Positions 12,290 to 24,083 of a stretch of DNA of 64,000 nucleotides are shown piece after piece. The translations under genes and the position numbers were made by a program. Within the stretch, counting starts at the first letter, position 1, and each line of letters opens with the position of its first letter. The stretch lies in assembly GCA_019914995.1 (NCBI GenBank), contig CM034144.1, positions 5,053,489 to 5,117,488 of the forward strand, given 5' to 3'. The notes below the pieces were generated by a model. It ran no database searches, had not been told where the DNA came from, and saw nothing but the letters and a program-made list of their open reading frames with translations. The stretch is from Acanthochlamys bracteata. Taxonomy: Eukaryota > Streptophyta > Magnoliopsida > Pandanales > Velloziaceae.

Positions 12290-13430
12290 TGAAGTCTGGG
12301 TTCATATTGAGAAATAAGGACCTGACATGGTTAATGAGATTTATACACGACTTTTGATATTTAACATCCAATCCTTAATACTTATTTTTGAATATATATT
12401 ATACTGCTAGTTTCTTTTTTTTTTATTTTAGAAAACGTTTGAAATTGGTTTTGAGAATCTAAATTTGAAAAGATATTTGCACGATGCAGGAGTGACTACA
12501 TATAACTGGAGATATAGGGCACACCTGCATTATAAGAAAATAGAGGGTGAGGAGGCTACAAGGGAAAACCCAGCTAAGGGTTAGAAAGCAGTTGAGTTTC
12601 TAATTGGTTGAATCTTTACAATCTACTCGAAGAAGCAATATGAAATGTAACTTTAATATAAGCACTAGTACGATAACTCTTAAGTATCAAATAAGATTTT
12701 ATGAAATATTTGCTAACGAATTGCTTTATATATATTAGGAGACTTTACGCATGCGAAAGAGGCACGTCTTAAACAACTTGATTTGTATCGTAGTAGAAGT
12801 GAAAGTATAGCATGCATTTCTCACAGAACGGTAAATATAATAAATTATTTAGAAAAAAATATATGTTATTTTATTAATATTTATATTATAAAAAATATGT
12901 AGAAATATTTTTCACTTGAAACGTACAAGATAGCATATACATAAAAGCGGAAGGTCCAGATAAAGAAGAGTTTAGTTCAGAGAGAACTCGAAGCAATTAT
13001 GTAAGTTGTATTTTTTTTGAATAGCAAATAAAAGAATTAGATATGGTTTATCCATAAGTCTAAATTAATTCACAGGAGGTCATGAGTAAAATGCTTGAAG
13101 AGTCTTTACAAACTGACAAGCCGATAACTCACGAACAAGTTATGGAGAGTGTTTTAGGAAAGAGATCTGGTTATTGTCGTGGTCGGGGGTCAGGGCTAAA
13201 ACCACAGCGTAAACACAATCATGCATCTATCTAGTCTAAGAATTCAATTAGAGAGAGAAAAATAAGAACAAAAATGTATGAATGAAAAACCTAGTGCTCT
13301 CCAACATGAGGTCTCAAGAGTGACTATCTTTGAGGAGGAATTGGAGCAACGTTAACAATTTAACGAACATATGCAAATGATGTAGTTTATGAGAAGTCAA
13401 CTGGAGAGGCAGGGTCCAGCTTCAGGTAAA
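12290..13430 (+). pseudogene. Plant transposase (Ptta/En/Spm, Transposase_24) remnant
   Basis: Several plus-strand pieces match, in order, the plant Ptta/En/Spm transposase family. One has a KTFEIGFENLNLKRYLHDAG segment and a following YRAHLHYKKIEG. Another has MLEESLQTDKPITHEQVMES and then VLGKRSGYCRGRGSGLKP. Last comes a glutamine/glutamate-rich tail. The pieces are interrupted by stops and frameshifts, with candidate introns between them. Read with its CACTA ends, it is the DNA-binding accessory protein gene of the element rather than the catalytic one. It cannot encode a full protein. Confidence 0.75.
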
Positions 13431-13512
13431 TCAATTATCTTGTGATTGTGAATTTCTCACTCTTCAATATTATTATAATTTACTAGTATTATTATACAAT
13501 ATCTTTTGGTTA

Positions 13513-14640
13513 TTAGCAAGTTAGAGAAAATTTAGGATTTTGAAAAATTAGTTTAGAATACCTTAGTTTAAAATAACATAGAGGGATAAAAGATAAACTA
13601 AACTATCAATTGGCACGAGATGGTCTCCAACACGATGAGCTCGATGCGTGTGACTTGTAAGAAAAGTCGAAATCAAATTTAGAGATCTGAGGAGTAAGTT
13701 AGAAGAAATTTAGGATTTAAAAAATTTAATCTATAATACCTTAATTAAAACAACATATGAGGCTAAAATGTAAACTAAGTTATCAAATGGCACGAAATTA
13801 GCGCCGACAAGATCACCGTGTGACTTGTAAGAAGAGTCATAGTCAAATTTGAGGTTCAAGGAGTAAGTTAGAAGAAATTTAGGATTTAGAAATTTTAATT
13901 TAGAATGCTTTAGTTTAAACCAACATAGTGGGTTAAAGTATAAACTAAGCCATTGAATGGTACGGAATTAGGACCGACAGGATAGACTCGAATTGTGTAA
14001 CTTACAGAAAGAGTCGAAAATCAAATTTGGAGGTCCAAGAGTAGTTATAAGCAAGTTTACATTTTAAATATGTTAATAGATAATACATTAGATATTTAAC
14101 AACATAGGGGGTCAAAATATAAGCTAAACCATCAAATGGCACGAAATTGGTGTAGAGATGATTGGCTCAATGAGTGTGACTTGTAGAAAGAGTGAGAATC
14201 AAATTTGGAATCTCAAAGAGTAAGTTAGAAACAAATTTAGATTTTAAAGATCTTAATATAGAATAATTTATTTTAAAACACCATAAGTGGTCAAAATGTA
14301 AACCAAGATGTTAAAAGGCACAAATTGACATTGACACGATTGGCTTGACAAGTGTGACTTATAAAAAGAGTCAGAATCAAATTTGGAGTTCTAAGGAGTA
14401 TGTTAGAAATAAATTTAGGTTTTAAAGATCTTAATTCAAAATAGCATATTTTAAATAACATAGCAGGTCAAATGTAAACTAAACCGTCAAATGGCATGAA
14501 ATTTGCACCGACACGATCGGCTCGACAAGTGTGAGTAGTAGAAAGAGTCGAAATCAAATTTGGAGATTTGAAAAGCAATTAGAAGCAAGTTTAGATTTTA
14601 GAGATCTTAATTTAGAATAGTTAGATATTTATTTGGATAC
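13513..14640. repeat. Tandem array, about 175-base unit, six-plus copies
   Basis: Units begin with a 'GAGTAAGTTAGAAGAAATTT' type motif at about 13513, 13692, 13861, 14039, 14218, 14396 and 14571, giving a period of 169-179 bases. Each unit also carries 'ATGGCACGAAATT', 'GTGTGACTTGTA' and 'GAGTC...AATCAAATTTGGAG' blocks. The array lies between the transposase remnant and the right subterminal repeats of the CACTA element. The copies have diverged by scattered substitutions. Confidence 0.9.
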
Positions 14641-15374
14641 ATAGATAACTGTTGTTAATCTCTTCTATTTGTTTTCATTTCAGATTCATGATCGTTTGTT
14701 TTAATCGAGAAGAAAGGCGCCCTCGATGGTTGGTTCTTTTGTTAGATAATTTTTAATTATATTAGAACAATATAATATAACATTTTTATGAATTTTGTAT
14801 TTGTTGTATGACAATGATATAATTTAAAATATATTATTTTTGAATGAAATTTTAGTTTTGATAATATTTAGTAATATTTAGTATTGAATTAATATATTTC
14901 AATATAATATAAATAAATTAATTAATATAGAAATTAAAAGGAAAAGTCACTGACTTCAAACAACAACGATCGGCTGACAATGGTTGCTAATGTGAAAGTA
15001 GGAGCATCAGCGACTGGCATGAGACGGTCGCGAATTTACGCATTAACGTCTAGATAGCCTAGTTGTTGAAGTGGGTACTAACAACCAGTGGTTTAAGGTC
15101 ACTGATGTGGCATCGGCGACAAGTGTTAAATGGTTGTTGTTCACAAATAACAATGACCATCTTGACCTTAGTTGCTAATAATTGTACAGTGACGGTCGCT
15201 GTTGTTGGGATCATTATCGACCGTCAGTGTTATCTAGTCTCGAAAAGCTTCAGCGACTAGACTAGCGCGACTAACTTGGCAACCATCTTTCCCTGGTTGC
15301 TAATGCCTTTAGCAACCATTTTATTTTTTAGCGGCCAATATTTATGGTCGCTATTAGTGTTCTCTCTTGTATTG

Positions 15375-15766
15375 ATAGACAAAATGCATATTAAGATACG
15401 TAAATAAAATGGCCAGGCAGACAGCAAACAAGTATAAGTTTGTTCTTGGATGTAAAGATAATAGTACCAGCAAAAGACTAGTCCTAGTTATGTGTTTCCG
15501 TACATATTATATATGACCTAGCATATTTATTAACAAAACTGGTATAAGCTAATTTGATGAGTAGCATAAATGGATACAAACTCTAGACTCTATCAACCAA
15601 ATATATCCAAGGTTTTTGGTGAACCATTAATGATTGAAAGAAGTTCATACCACCATGACATAGATTTGCACTTAGAGATGAAACGTATAACTAGGACGAC
15701 TTAACCAACTAAAAGTAAATCCTTAAGAGAGGGAAAATACTTCCAGCGCAAGAACATAAAAATTAC
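15375..15766. other. Sequence between CACTA and the PIGA pseudogene
   Basis: No recognised feature. The lost 3' exons of the PIGA pseudogene (its membrane anchor region) would be expected here, but I cannot see them. Confidence 0.35.
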
Positions 15767-17204
15767 CGAGCAAGGCGTTGCGGAGATCCTTTTTCATTGC
15801 TATGCCGGCTATAAACCACCTCTTCTCTTTTAGCAACATCATGCCAGCTGTACAAGCTTTTCATCTGTGCAAATGATTCAAGTAAATGTCGAGATCAAGT
15901 ATGATACGACTAACTTACATTAAGTGAGAAATCCCAATAAGTGACAGTCTTCTGTTCTAGTACACTACGACTAACTTACGATCAAATCAAAGAGGCTCTC
16001 ATAAAAAAGTAAACTCCAATTTATGTCACTAAGAGAAGTAGATGGAGCTTGAGTGCATGCCATGTGGATCAACATTTTGGGAGCATGTCAATTGTCTTTT
16101 TGATAGCCAAAACCTTGTCGCTTGGATTTGGATATGCAAGAACTACCAAGTCATCTGGTAGAACCTGAGAAAATAAATAGAAAAGAGAGTTGTAACTACC
16201 ATTACCTACTAAATCATAAGAAGTAAAAAAAAAAATCACAATGCATGCCTCTAGGACTCCTCTAACTCTTGTGCTCACAGTCAACAGCCCACAGCTGGCA
16301 CTTCCATATGGCTATACAGAAAGCTTCTCTGAGAGAGCTGCTTAAAAGTCATAAGATTGCTAATAAAACTAATCTAGAAGACTTTAATCATATAAGTATG
16401 TAAACTATTTAATTATACGATAACAACAAATCAAGTCTTTATCCAATTTGAATGGTGTCGGCTTTCTAGATTTCTTTTTCATTATGTTCGATTGTACACG
16501 AAATTCAACAAAAAATTTAATTCTTCTAAATCGTTCGCCACCATCCTAAGCCAAGTTAATTTTAGTCTACTCCTTCTCCTAAACTATTTTACAAGAGCTG
16601 TGTCACTCTTATGTATTGTAGTATCTTTAAGTCTAAGCAATACATATCTAAGCCATCTAAGCCTACTGTTCCTTAACTTATCCTCAATCAGTGCAACAAC
16701 TACTTGCGGTATATTCTCATTTTGTATTTTGTCCATTCTAATAAAGCCACAAATCCATCTTAATATTTTTAGTCTCCTATATTTATCTTATGAACATCTT
16801 GACTTTTAATAGCCTAGCACTCACTACTGTATAGTATTGCAGATCGAATGACTTTTCTACAAAATTGACCTTTTAGCCTTAAAGAGATAAAATTCTCAAC
16901 AAACCAATCTTTCAGCAAAATTACCTATTTAAGAAAATGTACCCAGATGTTAAGACAGACAGAACTTGAGCATTAGGAACAACATCTAATATATAAACTA
17001 TGTCATGAAGATAATGCTTTTCTCTCATCTCCACCAGACACGCACGTTTTAGTCCATCTCCTACAACAATAAAATGAACCTTTAACTTTGATGAAAGAGG
17101 AAGACGTTCTCCAACCACATATTCTCGAATGTAAAATAAACTCAACTAGGAGTCTTACAGCACACATTAGGACATTGGTAACAAACTTTTGGAATGATTC
17201 GATA

Positions 17205-17298
17205 AGAGGCCAACACCTTTATCCCACTTGAGTGGGTTAGCTAACGAAATGAGAATTTTCTCATTTCGTTAGATTACAAATTAGATTCACAGAAGGAG
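17205..17298 (-). mobile_element. RTE-type LINE, 3' end (downstream half)
   Basis: On the minus strand this reads 'AATCTAATTTGTAAT...' through 'CCCACTCAAGTGGGATAAAGG'. It parallels the 3' ends of the LINE copies at 32210-32300 and 45670-45770 ('GATCTGGTTTATAAT...', 'CCCACGCAAG...GGATA'). It is therefore the tail of the same LINE whose upstream part is at 24084-24831, now separated by the Harbinger insertion. PIGA coding sequence resumes at about 17172. Confidence 0.75.
17241..17272. repeat. Perfect 32-base palindrome
   Basis: Arms of 15 bases (CTAACGAAATGAGAA and its exact complement) flank two T residues. It lies inside the LINE tail, in the part that aligns with 'AATGGAGAAAA...TTCATGTAGC' of the other copies, so it may have arisen by divergence or by local inverted repair. 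Confidence 0.9.
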
Positions 17299-18389
17299 GC
17301 CCTGTTTGGCTGTGCTTTTTTCGGGCTTTAAGTCCGGAAAAAGCACAGCACAGTGTTACAAGCGTTTGGCAAGAAACGCTTTAAGCTGCTTACAGCGGCT
17401 TTTAAAAGTTAAAAATAAAAAGCACCGACATGCTTTCCAAATAAAGCCGCACGCGGCTTTTCGCTTCGGGTACATGAAATGACTATTTTACCTATATTAG
17501 TTTTACAAAATTACAAACCAATATATATTTTTTACCATTTGCCCTAATCCCTAATTTTTTTATTTCTTCCGCTACCTCCTCCCTCTCGAGCTTCCGATTG
17601 CTTCGCTGCCTCCTCCTCCCGATCGTTTTTTCCGATCTCTCCGTCTCCAACGCCGATCAATTTTTCGTCCAATCTCTGTCCCTATAGATCGTTTCCATTC
17701 CGATCTCCGTCTCTGTCGGATTTTCATTTCGAAGGCAACGGGAATTGAAGCGCGGCCATAGGTTGAGGTAAAATTTTTTTTATTTAAATTTAATTATTTA
17801 GTTGTTTATTTATCCATTGATTAGTTTTGTTTTGTTGATTTCGTTGGTGTAGATGGACGGATGAATTTGTGAGATTTAAAAATTTTTTTTGACTGTGTTA
17901 GTGACTGTGATTTTTCGTTATTTATGTGTTAGTGACTATAATTAGTGACTGTGATCGTTATTTATGTTTATTTTTCGTTGCGTTGATTTTTTTGCCAAAG
18001 TCTATTGATTTATTCATTCCATAAAATTTTTTTCTTCTTTGTTTGTGTCCGAATCTATCAAAATGTTCACAAATTATAGTTTTCTTTCCTCAATCGATTG
18101 CTTCTAAGGATTTTCGAAAGATCGTCGGTGAAGTTGTCTCTATGCAGGTATTAAGAATTAATTCGGATCTTTGCAGAACTAAATATGTTAAAATTTTGAC
18201 AGGTATTAAGAATAATTGATCATTTTAAAGATTTTATGGTTATTTTCTATTGAAAAGAGTTGCTTGGTGAAGTTGTTTGTAAATTTTGGATTTACTTGTA
18301 GTTTTCAACTGTATGTGTGTATTGTTGTATGTATGTTTGAACTTATCGCTGTTTATTTTTTTACTCCGTTTTGGCATTTTGGTTGCTGA

Positions 18390-20880
18390 TAGAATTGTTT
18401 GGTGCTTGCTGGCCCTTTGATGAATTTTGAGGGATTTTTGTGTATCACTGCTGCTTGCCTTATTACCTTGCAGCTCTTTTTGGACGGCATGGCAGGAATT
18501 GTTATCTTGAATGAGATGTTTGGCTAGCTTGATGGTTGTTGATATCATGATAGTAAAATAGATGCTACACTTATCTTAACCAAATATGTATGGTTGCTGT
18601 CTATACTTACCCTAACTAGCCCAATGATGAATTTTGAGGATTGTTAGTTATTCATACTGGCAATTAATGATTTTTGAGGTATATTTGCCTATGTTTGTCC
18701 TTGCTGGCCTGTTGATGATGTTTAAGGAATTGTTGGCTATCCTTGCTGATTTGGCTTAGTTTTTGAAGTTGTGTTGCATATAAAAATATTTGCTGGCCCT
18801 ATGATGAATTTTTGAGGGATTGTCGGTTATCTTTACTAGCAAATAAATATATTTTGAGATATGTTGCCTATATTTGTCCTTACTGGCCTATTGATGATTT
18901 TTGAGAAATTGTTGGCTATCCTTACTAGTTTGGCTTAGTTTTTGAAGTAGTGTTGTCTATAAACACCCTTACTGGCCTTATGATGAATTTTGAGGGATTA
19001 TTGGTTATCTTTACTAGCAAATAAATATTTTTGAGATATGTTGCCTATATTTTTTCCTTGCTGGCCTGTTGATGATTTTTGAGGGTTCATTAGCTATCAT
19101 TACTGGTTTGGCTTAGTTTTTGAAATGGTGTTGCATACAAAAACACTTGCTGGCCCTATGATAAATTTTGAGGGATTGTTTATTATCTTTACTAGCAAGT
19201 AAATATTTTTTGAGGTATATTTGAATACGTTTGTGCTTGCTGTCCTGTTGATGATTGTTGAGGGATTTTTGTGTATTCTTGCTGGTCTGGTTTAGTTTTT
19301 GAAGTGGTGTTGTCTATAGACACCATTGCTGGCCCTGTGATGAATTTTGAGGAATCATTGGCTATCCTTGCTGGTAAGTAATGAATATTGATGTATATTT
19401 GCCTGTCCTTGCCCTACCTGACCCTATCTGGATTTTTTAGGATTGTTGCCTAACCTTGCTTCCTCTATGATGATTTCTGAGGGTTTGTTATTTTATACAT
19501 TGCTAAAATGAGATGTTTGGTTGCCTTATAATCTTTCAGCCCCTTTTAGATGGCATGGCAGGAATTGTTATTTTGAATGAGATGTTTGACTAGCTTGATA
19601 GTTAATAATATCATGATAGTGGAATGGATGCTAATACTTATCTTAGCCAAATATATTTGGTTGTTGCCTATACTTACCCTTGCTGCCCATATAATAATTT
19701 CTGAGGGTTTGTTGTCTTATACATTACTAAAATGAGATGTCTTGTTGCCTTATAATCTTGCAGCCCATTTTGGATGGCACGACAGAAATTATTACTTTGA
19801 ATGAGATGTTTGGCTAGCTTGATAGTTAATAATATTATGATAGTGGAATGGATGCTACACTTACTTTTGAAGGGATTTTTGCCTTATACAACTCTCAACT
19901 GAGATGCTATCATTGTTGGCCTGTTTTTTGAGTTGTTGTGGTGGTGCTGCCCAGGCTCAGTCTTGCTGCCCTATGATGAATTTTGAGGATTTTTTGCCCT
20001 ATAATATCATGCTATCCTTGCTGGCCTATTTTTTGAGTTATTGTGGTGGTGCTGCCTATGCTCAGCCTTGCTGCCCTATGATGAATTTTGAGGGTTTGTA
20101 GTAGTATTACCTATGCTATCATTGCTGCCATATAATGTTTTTTGAGGGATTTTTGCTTAGTGGTGCTGCTTATATACTTCCTTGCTGCCCTATGATGAAT
20201 TTTGAGAGTTTGTGGTAGTGTTAACTATGCTATCCTTGTTGCCATATGATATTTTTTGAGGGATTTTTGCCTGGTGGTGCTGCCTACATGCTTCCTTGCT
20301 GCCCTATGATGAATTTTGAGGGTTTGTGGTAGTGTTACCTATGCTATCCTTACTGCCATATGATATTTTTTGAGGGATTTTTGCCTGGTGGTGCTACCTA
20401 TATGCTTCCTTGCTGCCCTATGATAAATTTTGAGGATTTGTGGTAGTGTTACCTATGCTATCCTTGCTGCCATATGATATTTTTTGAGGATGTTTGCCTG
20501 GTGATGCTGTCTATATGCTTCCTTGCTACCCTATGATGATGTTTGAGGGATGTTTGCCTTATACAATGCTCAAATGAGATGCTTTCTTGCTGCCCTATGA
20601 TGATGTTTGAGGGATGTTTGCTTTATACAATGCTCAAATGAGATGCTTCCTTGCTGCCCTATGATGATGTTTGAGGGATGTTTGCCTTATACAATGCTCA
20701 AATGAGATGCTTCCTTACTGGCCTATAATGATGTTTGAGGGATGTTTGCTTTATACAATGCTCAAATGAGATGCTTTCTTGCTGCCCTATGATGATGTTT
20801 GAGGGATGTTTACTTTATACAATGCTCAAATGATATACTTTCTTGCTGCCCTATGATGATGTTTGAGGGATTTATTTTCA
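18390..20880. repeat. Satellite-like tandem array inside the Harbinger element
   Basis: The array repeats a core like CTTGCTGCCCTATGATGA followed by 'TTTGAGGGATTTTTG'. The period changes along it. Longer, irregular units of about 100-250 bases occur at 18400-19900. Units near 116 bases follow at 20187, 20302 and 20417, alternating 'CTGCCCTATGATGAATTTTG' and 'CTGCCATATGATATTTTTTG'. At the right are six units of exactly 64 bases starting at 20518, 20582, 20646, 20710, 20774 and 20838. The right units are the most uniform, so they are probably the youngest. The open frame at 19904-20101 is a by-product of the repeat. Confidence 0.9.
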
Positions 20881-20889
20881 TATGTTTAG

Positions 20890-21588
20890 ATGGAATCCTC
20901 AAAATCACGTCGATCAAGAAAGGTAAACCCGATTAGGTGGACAGATGCTATCCACTTTAAGTTTTTTGAATATTGTGAACAAGAGATATCTAAGAGGAAT
21001 AGGCCAGGAACCTATTTTAATGTATAAGGCTGGACAAATATCAAAAAATCATTTGAAGAATTTTATGGCCAGGAGGTTGAGCGGAAACAATTAAAAAATC
21101 ATTGGATGGTATGAAGAGTGATTACAATAATTATAAATCGTTGGTTCATAGAGAGTCTGGTTTGGGATGGGATTATACTCGCAATACAATAGCTGCAGAT
21201 GAAAAGTGGTGGGAAGAAAAAATTAAGGTATTTTTATCTAATCGTAAAAAATATGTTATTATTATTAAACTAAATTTTGAAATTAATGAACTCTTTTTTT
21301 CTTTAGGCATACTCTAAGTTTAAAAAATTTAAGAAAAAAGATTTATCTATATACCGCGAACGGTACCTAGTGTTATTTGATGATCTTGTTGCCAATGGTT
21401 CGCGGGCTTGGGCACCATCACAAGTTCAATAGGAGACTGCACCTTCAAACCCATCGGATTTGGAAGGCAGCGGAGATAGCGACAACGTTCGAGCCAATAA
21501 AGAAGTCTTTATGAGTTATCCTAATGCTGCAGCTCGCTATAGTTGGCTAAATTTTCACTTTAACTATTTTGGACCTGGAAAATCTTAA
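20890..21588 (+). pseudogene. Harbinger ORF1, Myb/SANT-like DNA-binding protein, broken
   Basis: Starts MESSKSRRSRKVNPIRWTDA, with a tryptophan-rich Myb/SANT-like domain: RWTDA, then a GWTNIKKSF block, then an LGWDYTRNTIAADEKWW block. This is the family usually paired with plant Harbinger transposases; it helps the transposase bind the element ends. A stop interrupts the frame near codon 47 and a frameshift follows near 21101. A short intron (21230-21309) seems to separate the second exon, which has a further stop near 21430. The gene lies directly after the tandem array and reads toward the transposase. Confidence 0.75.
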
Positions 21589-22077
21589 ACTAGTTATTGT
21601 ATGTTGTAATTTGAACATTGTAGAATATTAGTATGCTATTAGTATTATAAAATTAGTATGTTGTAAATATTATTGGAATGTTGTTATGGTTATAAAATGA
21701 TATTATTATATGATATTGGTGGTAGTTATTGTATGTTGTTATGTAGTATTATTGTGAACATTATTAAAATATTATTATCGTGTTAATATGATGTTCGTTA
21801 AATAATAATATTATAAATATTTTTGGAATAATTTTATGGTGGACATATGATGTTGCTATGTTATTACTATGATTTAATTGAACGTTTAAAATATTGTTTT
21901 GATAGTATGATGTTAGTATATTGTATCATGGTGGTAGTATATAATATGATCAAAATTATATTATTAGAAAAATTTTTGATACCAATTATAATATTATTAT
22001 TTTTGAGAATTGTGAGTTTATACGTATGTTTTTAGTTAATATTGTCATTTAAAATTAATTTTTATATTTGTAGTTAA

Positions 22078-23379
22078 ATGGATCTGTGAGCTAGTGATAG
22101 TGAGGAACATGATAGTGAAGAAGAATGGACAGACTTATGTGAACAAGCAAATTATGCAGCAATTCAGTACTACAATCGACATCTGTGTAAACGTCCGTGT
22201 CGTATATCTATACGCACGGATAACGGTTTCATAAATGAGATTGGAAGGAAACGAAAGTTCGTTGCTATTAAAATTTTCGATTGAAGGTACCTGTTTTTTT
22301 ACAACTATGTGATGAGTTGACAAGGTTGTGCGACTTAGATGCAACACGTGGAATGTCTGTTCATAAAGAGATTGCTATCTTTCTCGTAACGTGTGCACAT
22401 GATCTAGAAAATAGAATAAATCAGGAAATTTTTAGTCATTCGGGTGAGACGATTCATCGACATTTTCATAGAGTGCTTCAGGCTGTGCTGAGATTGGCTG
22501 CAAATATTATAAAGCCTCATGATAAATATAACGAGGGAGAAGCATTTCATAAACCACAGAACGCACGTTATCTTCCATAGTTTAAAGTAAGTGATCAAAT
22601 CAAATTTCGGCACTTAGATTGTTATAATAGATAAGTTGAATTTTTTATTTTGATATTAAATTTTGAATACATGATTGTATTGGAGCTATCGATATGACAC
22701 ATATCAAAACAACTATATGGCCAGAAGATGTAACACCTTACATTGGACGTAAAGGGTATGCTACTCAAAATATATTGGCGGTATGTGATTTTAATATATG
22801 TTTTACATTTGCATGGACCGGATGGGAAGGGTCAGCTCACGACTCACGCATACTGAACGAAGCATTACGCAGGCCTGAACTGAGATTTTCTCATCCTCAC
22901 AGAGATAAATATTATTTAATGGATGCAGGATATAAACATACCTATGGATATATGGGTCCTTATAAAGGCCGGGATGTAATATATCATTTGGAGGACTTTC
23001 GTCGTGCCAATACACCACAAATGCATGCACCTAGAGGGAGAAAAGAAAAGTTCAACTTTCTACATTCTTCATGCAGAACTATAATTGAACATACATTTGG
23101 CGTATGAAAGGCACGCTTTGCAATTTTAATAGATATGCCGCCATACTCAATAGAGGTACAATGTAATATTATTATTGCGACAATGACGATACATAACTAT
23201 ATCAAGATTAAAGGAGCAGATGAAGCATTTATAGATGCTGAGCGTGACCTTATCTACCATCAGTATTTGAAGCATCTTCTAGTACATCAAACGTTCAACC
23301 CGATGATGAATCCGATCGTAATGATAGGTGGGATGCATGTCGTGATGCAATTGCAAGTGAAATATATAGTCATTTATGA
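22078..23379 (+). pseudogene. Harbinger DDE transposase (DDE_Tnp_4), broken
   Basis: Catalyses cut-and-paste transposition. The first part (22281-22580) is the helix-turn-helix region of plant Harbinger transposases (FLVTCAHDL, GETIHRHFHRVLQAVLRLA). After a short intron the DDE domain follows: AIDMTHI carries the first acidic residue, WEGSAHDSRIL the second, and RTIIEHTFGV the third. An LMDAGY block lies between the second and third. Lesions: a TGA three codons after the start, frame changes near 22250, a TGA in place of Trp right after HTFGV at about 23104-23106, and a shifted end in which 'DAIASEIYSHL' is read in another frame. The product is not functional. Confidence 0.85.
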
Positions 23380-24083
23380 ATGTTGTGTTTCTGTTTGATC
23401 TTATGATTGTATTTTATTTTGTTACAATATGTATGACCGTATAATATCTATATTAAGGTTTGTTTGATATTGTTAACAATTGCTTTTATTAGTTGTTCAA
23501 TATTTATTTAACATTTTTATAGTATAAAAATAAATCTATAATTTATACAGATTTAAATACATATCAAAATTATTTACTAATTTATCATAATAATACTAAA
23601 TTTACAAAATAATATAAATTTTTTTAATAATTATTTAAATATATTTTTTAAATTTAATATTATAATAATTATTATATAATTAATATTATTCAATTTAATC
23701 ATTGATTGATATCAATAATATAATTTGTTAATAAATTTATAAATATTGATATAACTAATTATTTATATAATTTTTACATAATAAAATTATTAAAATTTAA
23801 AAAAATAAATAATATATTAAAAGCAATTAAAAATTTCATAATATATCAATTACCATATATTTAGGGGTATTTCAGTCATTATATATCTCATATAGAAATA
23901 AGCTTAAAACTTAAAAACACTTCATTCAAACTTTCAAAGATTCAAAAGCGATCTGATAAAAAATTTATCAAAATACTTTTCAGCATAAAGCTGCTTTTAC
24001 AACAAAAATTCTACAACCGCTTACAGCACTCTAAAGCAGCTTTACTTCAAAAGCACAAAAGTTTCAGCACATCCAAACAGGAC

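Larger units (their letters stand above)
8695..15374 (+). mobile_element. CACTA (En/Spm) transposon, decayed
   Basis: The left end starts CACTACAAAAAATTGG and the right end, read inward, is CAATACAAGAGAGAACACTA, close to the CACTACAAGAAA type of terminus. Both ends carry subterminal repeats with GACC and TTGACTAA or GCGACC and GGCCGCTAA cores. The right 400 bases are dense in 'GCGAC', 'GGTTGCTAA' and 'AGCAACC' motifs, typical binding sites for CACTA proteins. Inside are a broken plant transposase gene (12290-13430) and tandem arrays. No TNPD-type (Transposase_21) gene was found, so it is non-autonomous. Expected 3-base target duplications are not visible (CCA and ATA flank it), so the left border, or a later change, is uncertain. 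Confidence 0.65.
17299..24083 (+). mobile_element. PIF/Harbinger-like transposon, about 6.8 kb, inactive
   Basis: The left end GCCCTGTTTGGCTGTGCT and the inverted right end GTCCTGTTTGGATGTGCT match at 16 of 18 positions. Both ends are followed by A/T-rich and 'AAAGCNGCTTTA' sequence, with more short inverted blocks ('GCTTACAGC', 'AAGCAGCTT'). Inside are a Myb/SANT-like gene (20890-21588) and a DDE transposase gene (22078-23379), the usual two genes of plant PIF/Harbinger elements, both broken. A 2.5-kb tandem array occupies 18390-20880. The element sits inside an RTE LINE, since LINE sequence continues on both sides. The expected 3-base TTA/TAA duplication is not evident, so the exact ends may be off by a base or two. 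Confidence 0.85.

Noticed and set aside
16492-16910. Extra LINE-like ORF fragment (plus-strand frame 16492-16809)
   Set aside because: In the minus orientation this stretch resembles RTE LINE C-terminal sequence and may be a fourth copy in a PIGA intron. The similarity I can see by eye is too decayed to list it as a firm feature.
19904-20101. Cysteine-rich secreted-peptide-like frame MLSLLACFLSCCGGAAQAQ
   Set aside because: It is two units of the tandem array read in one frame; neighbouring units do not keep the frame open.
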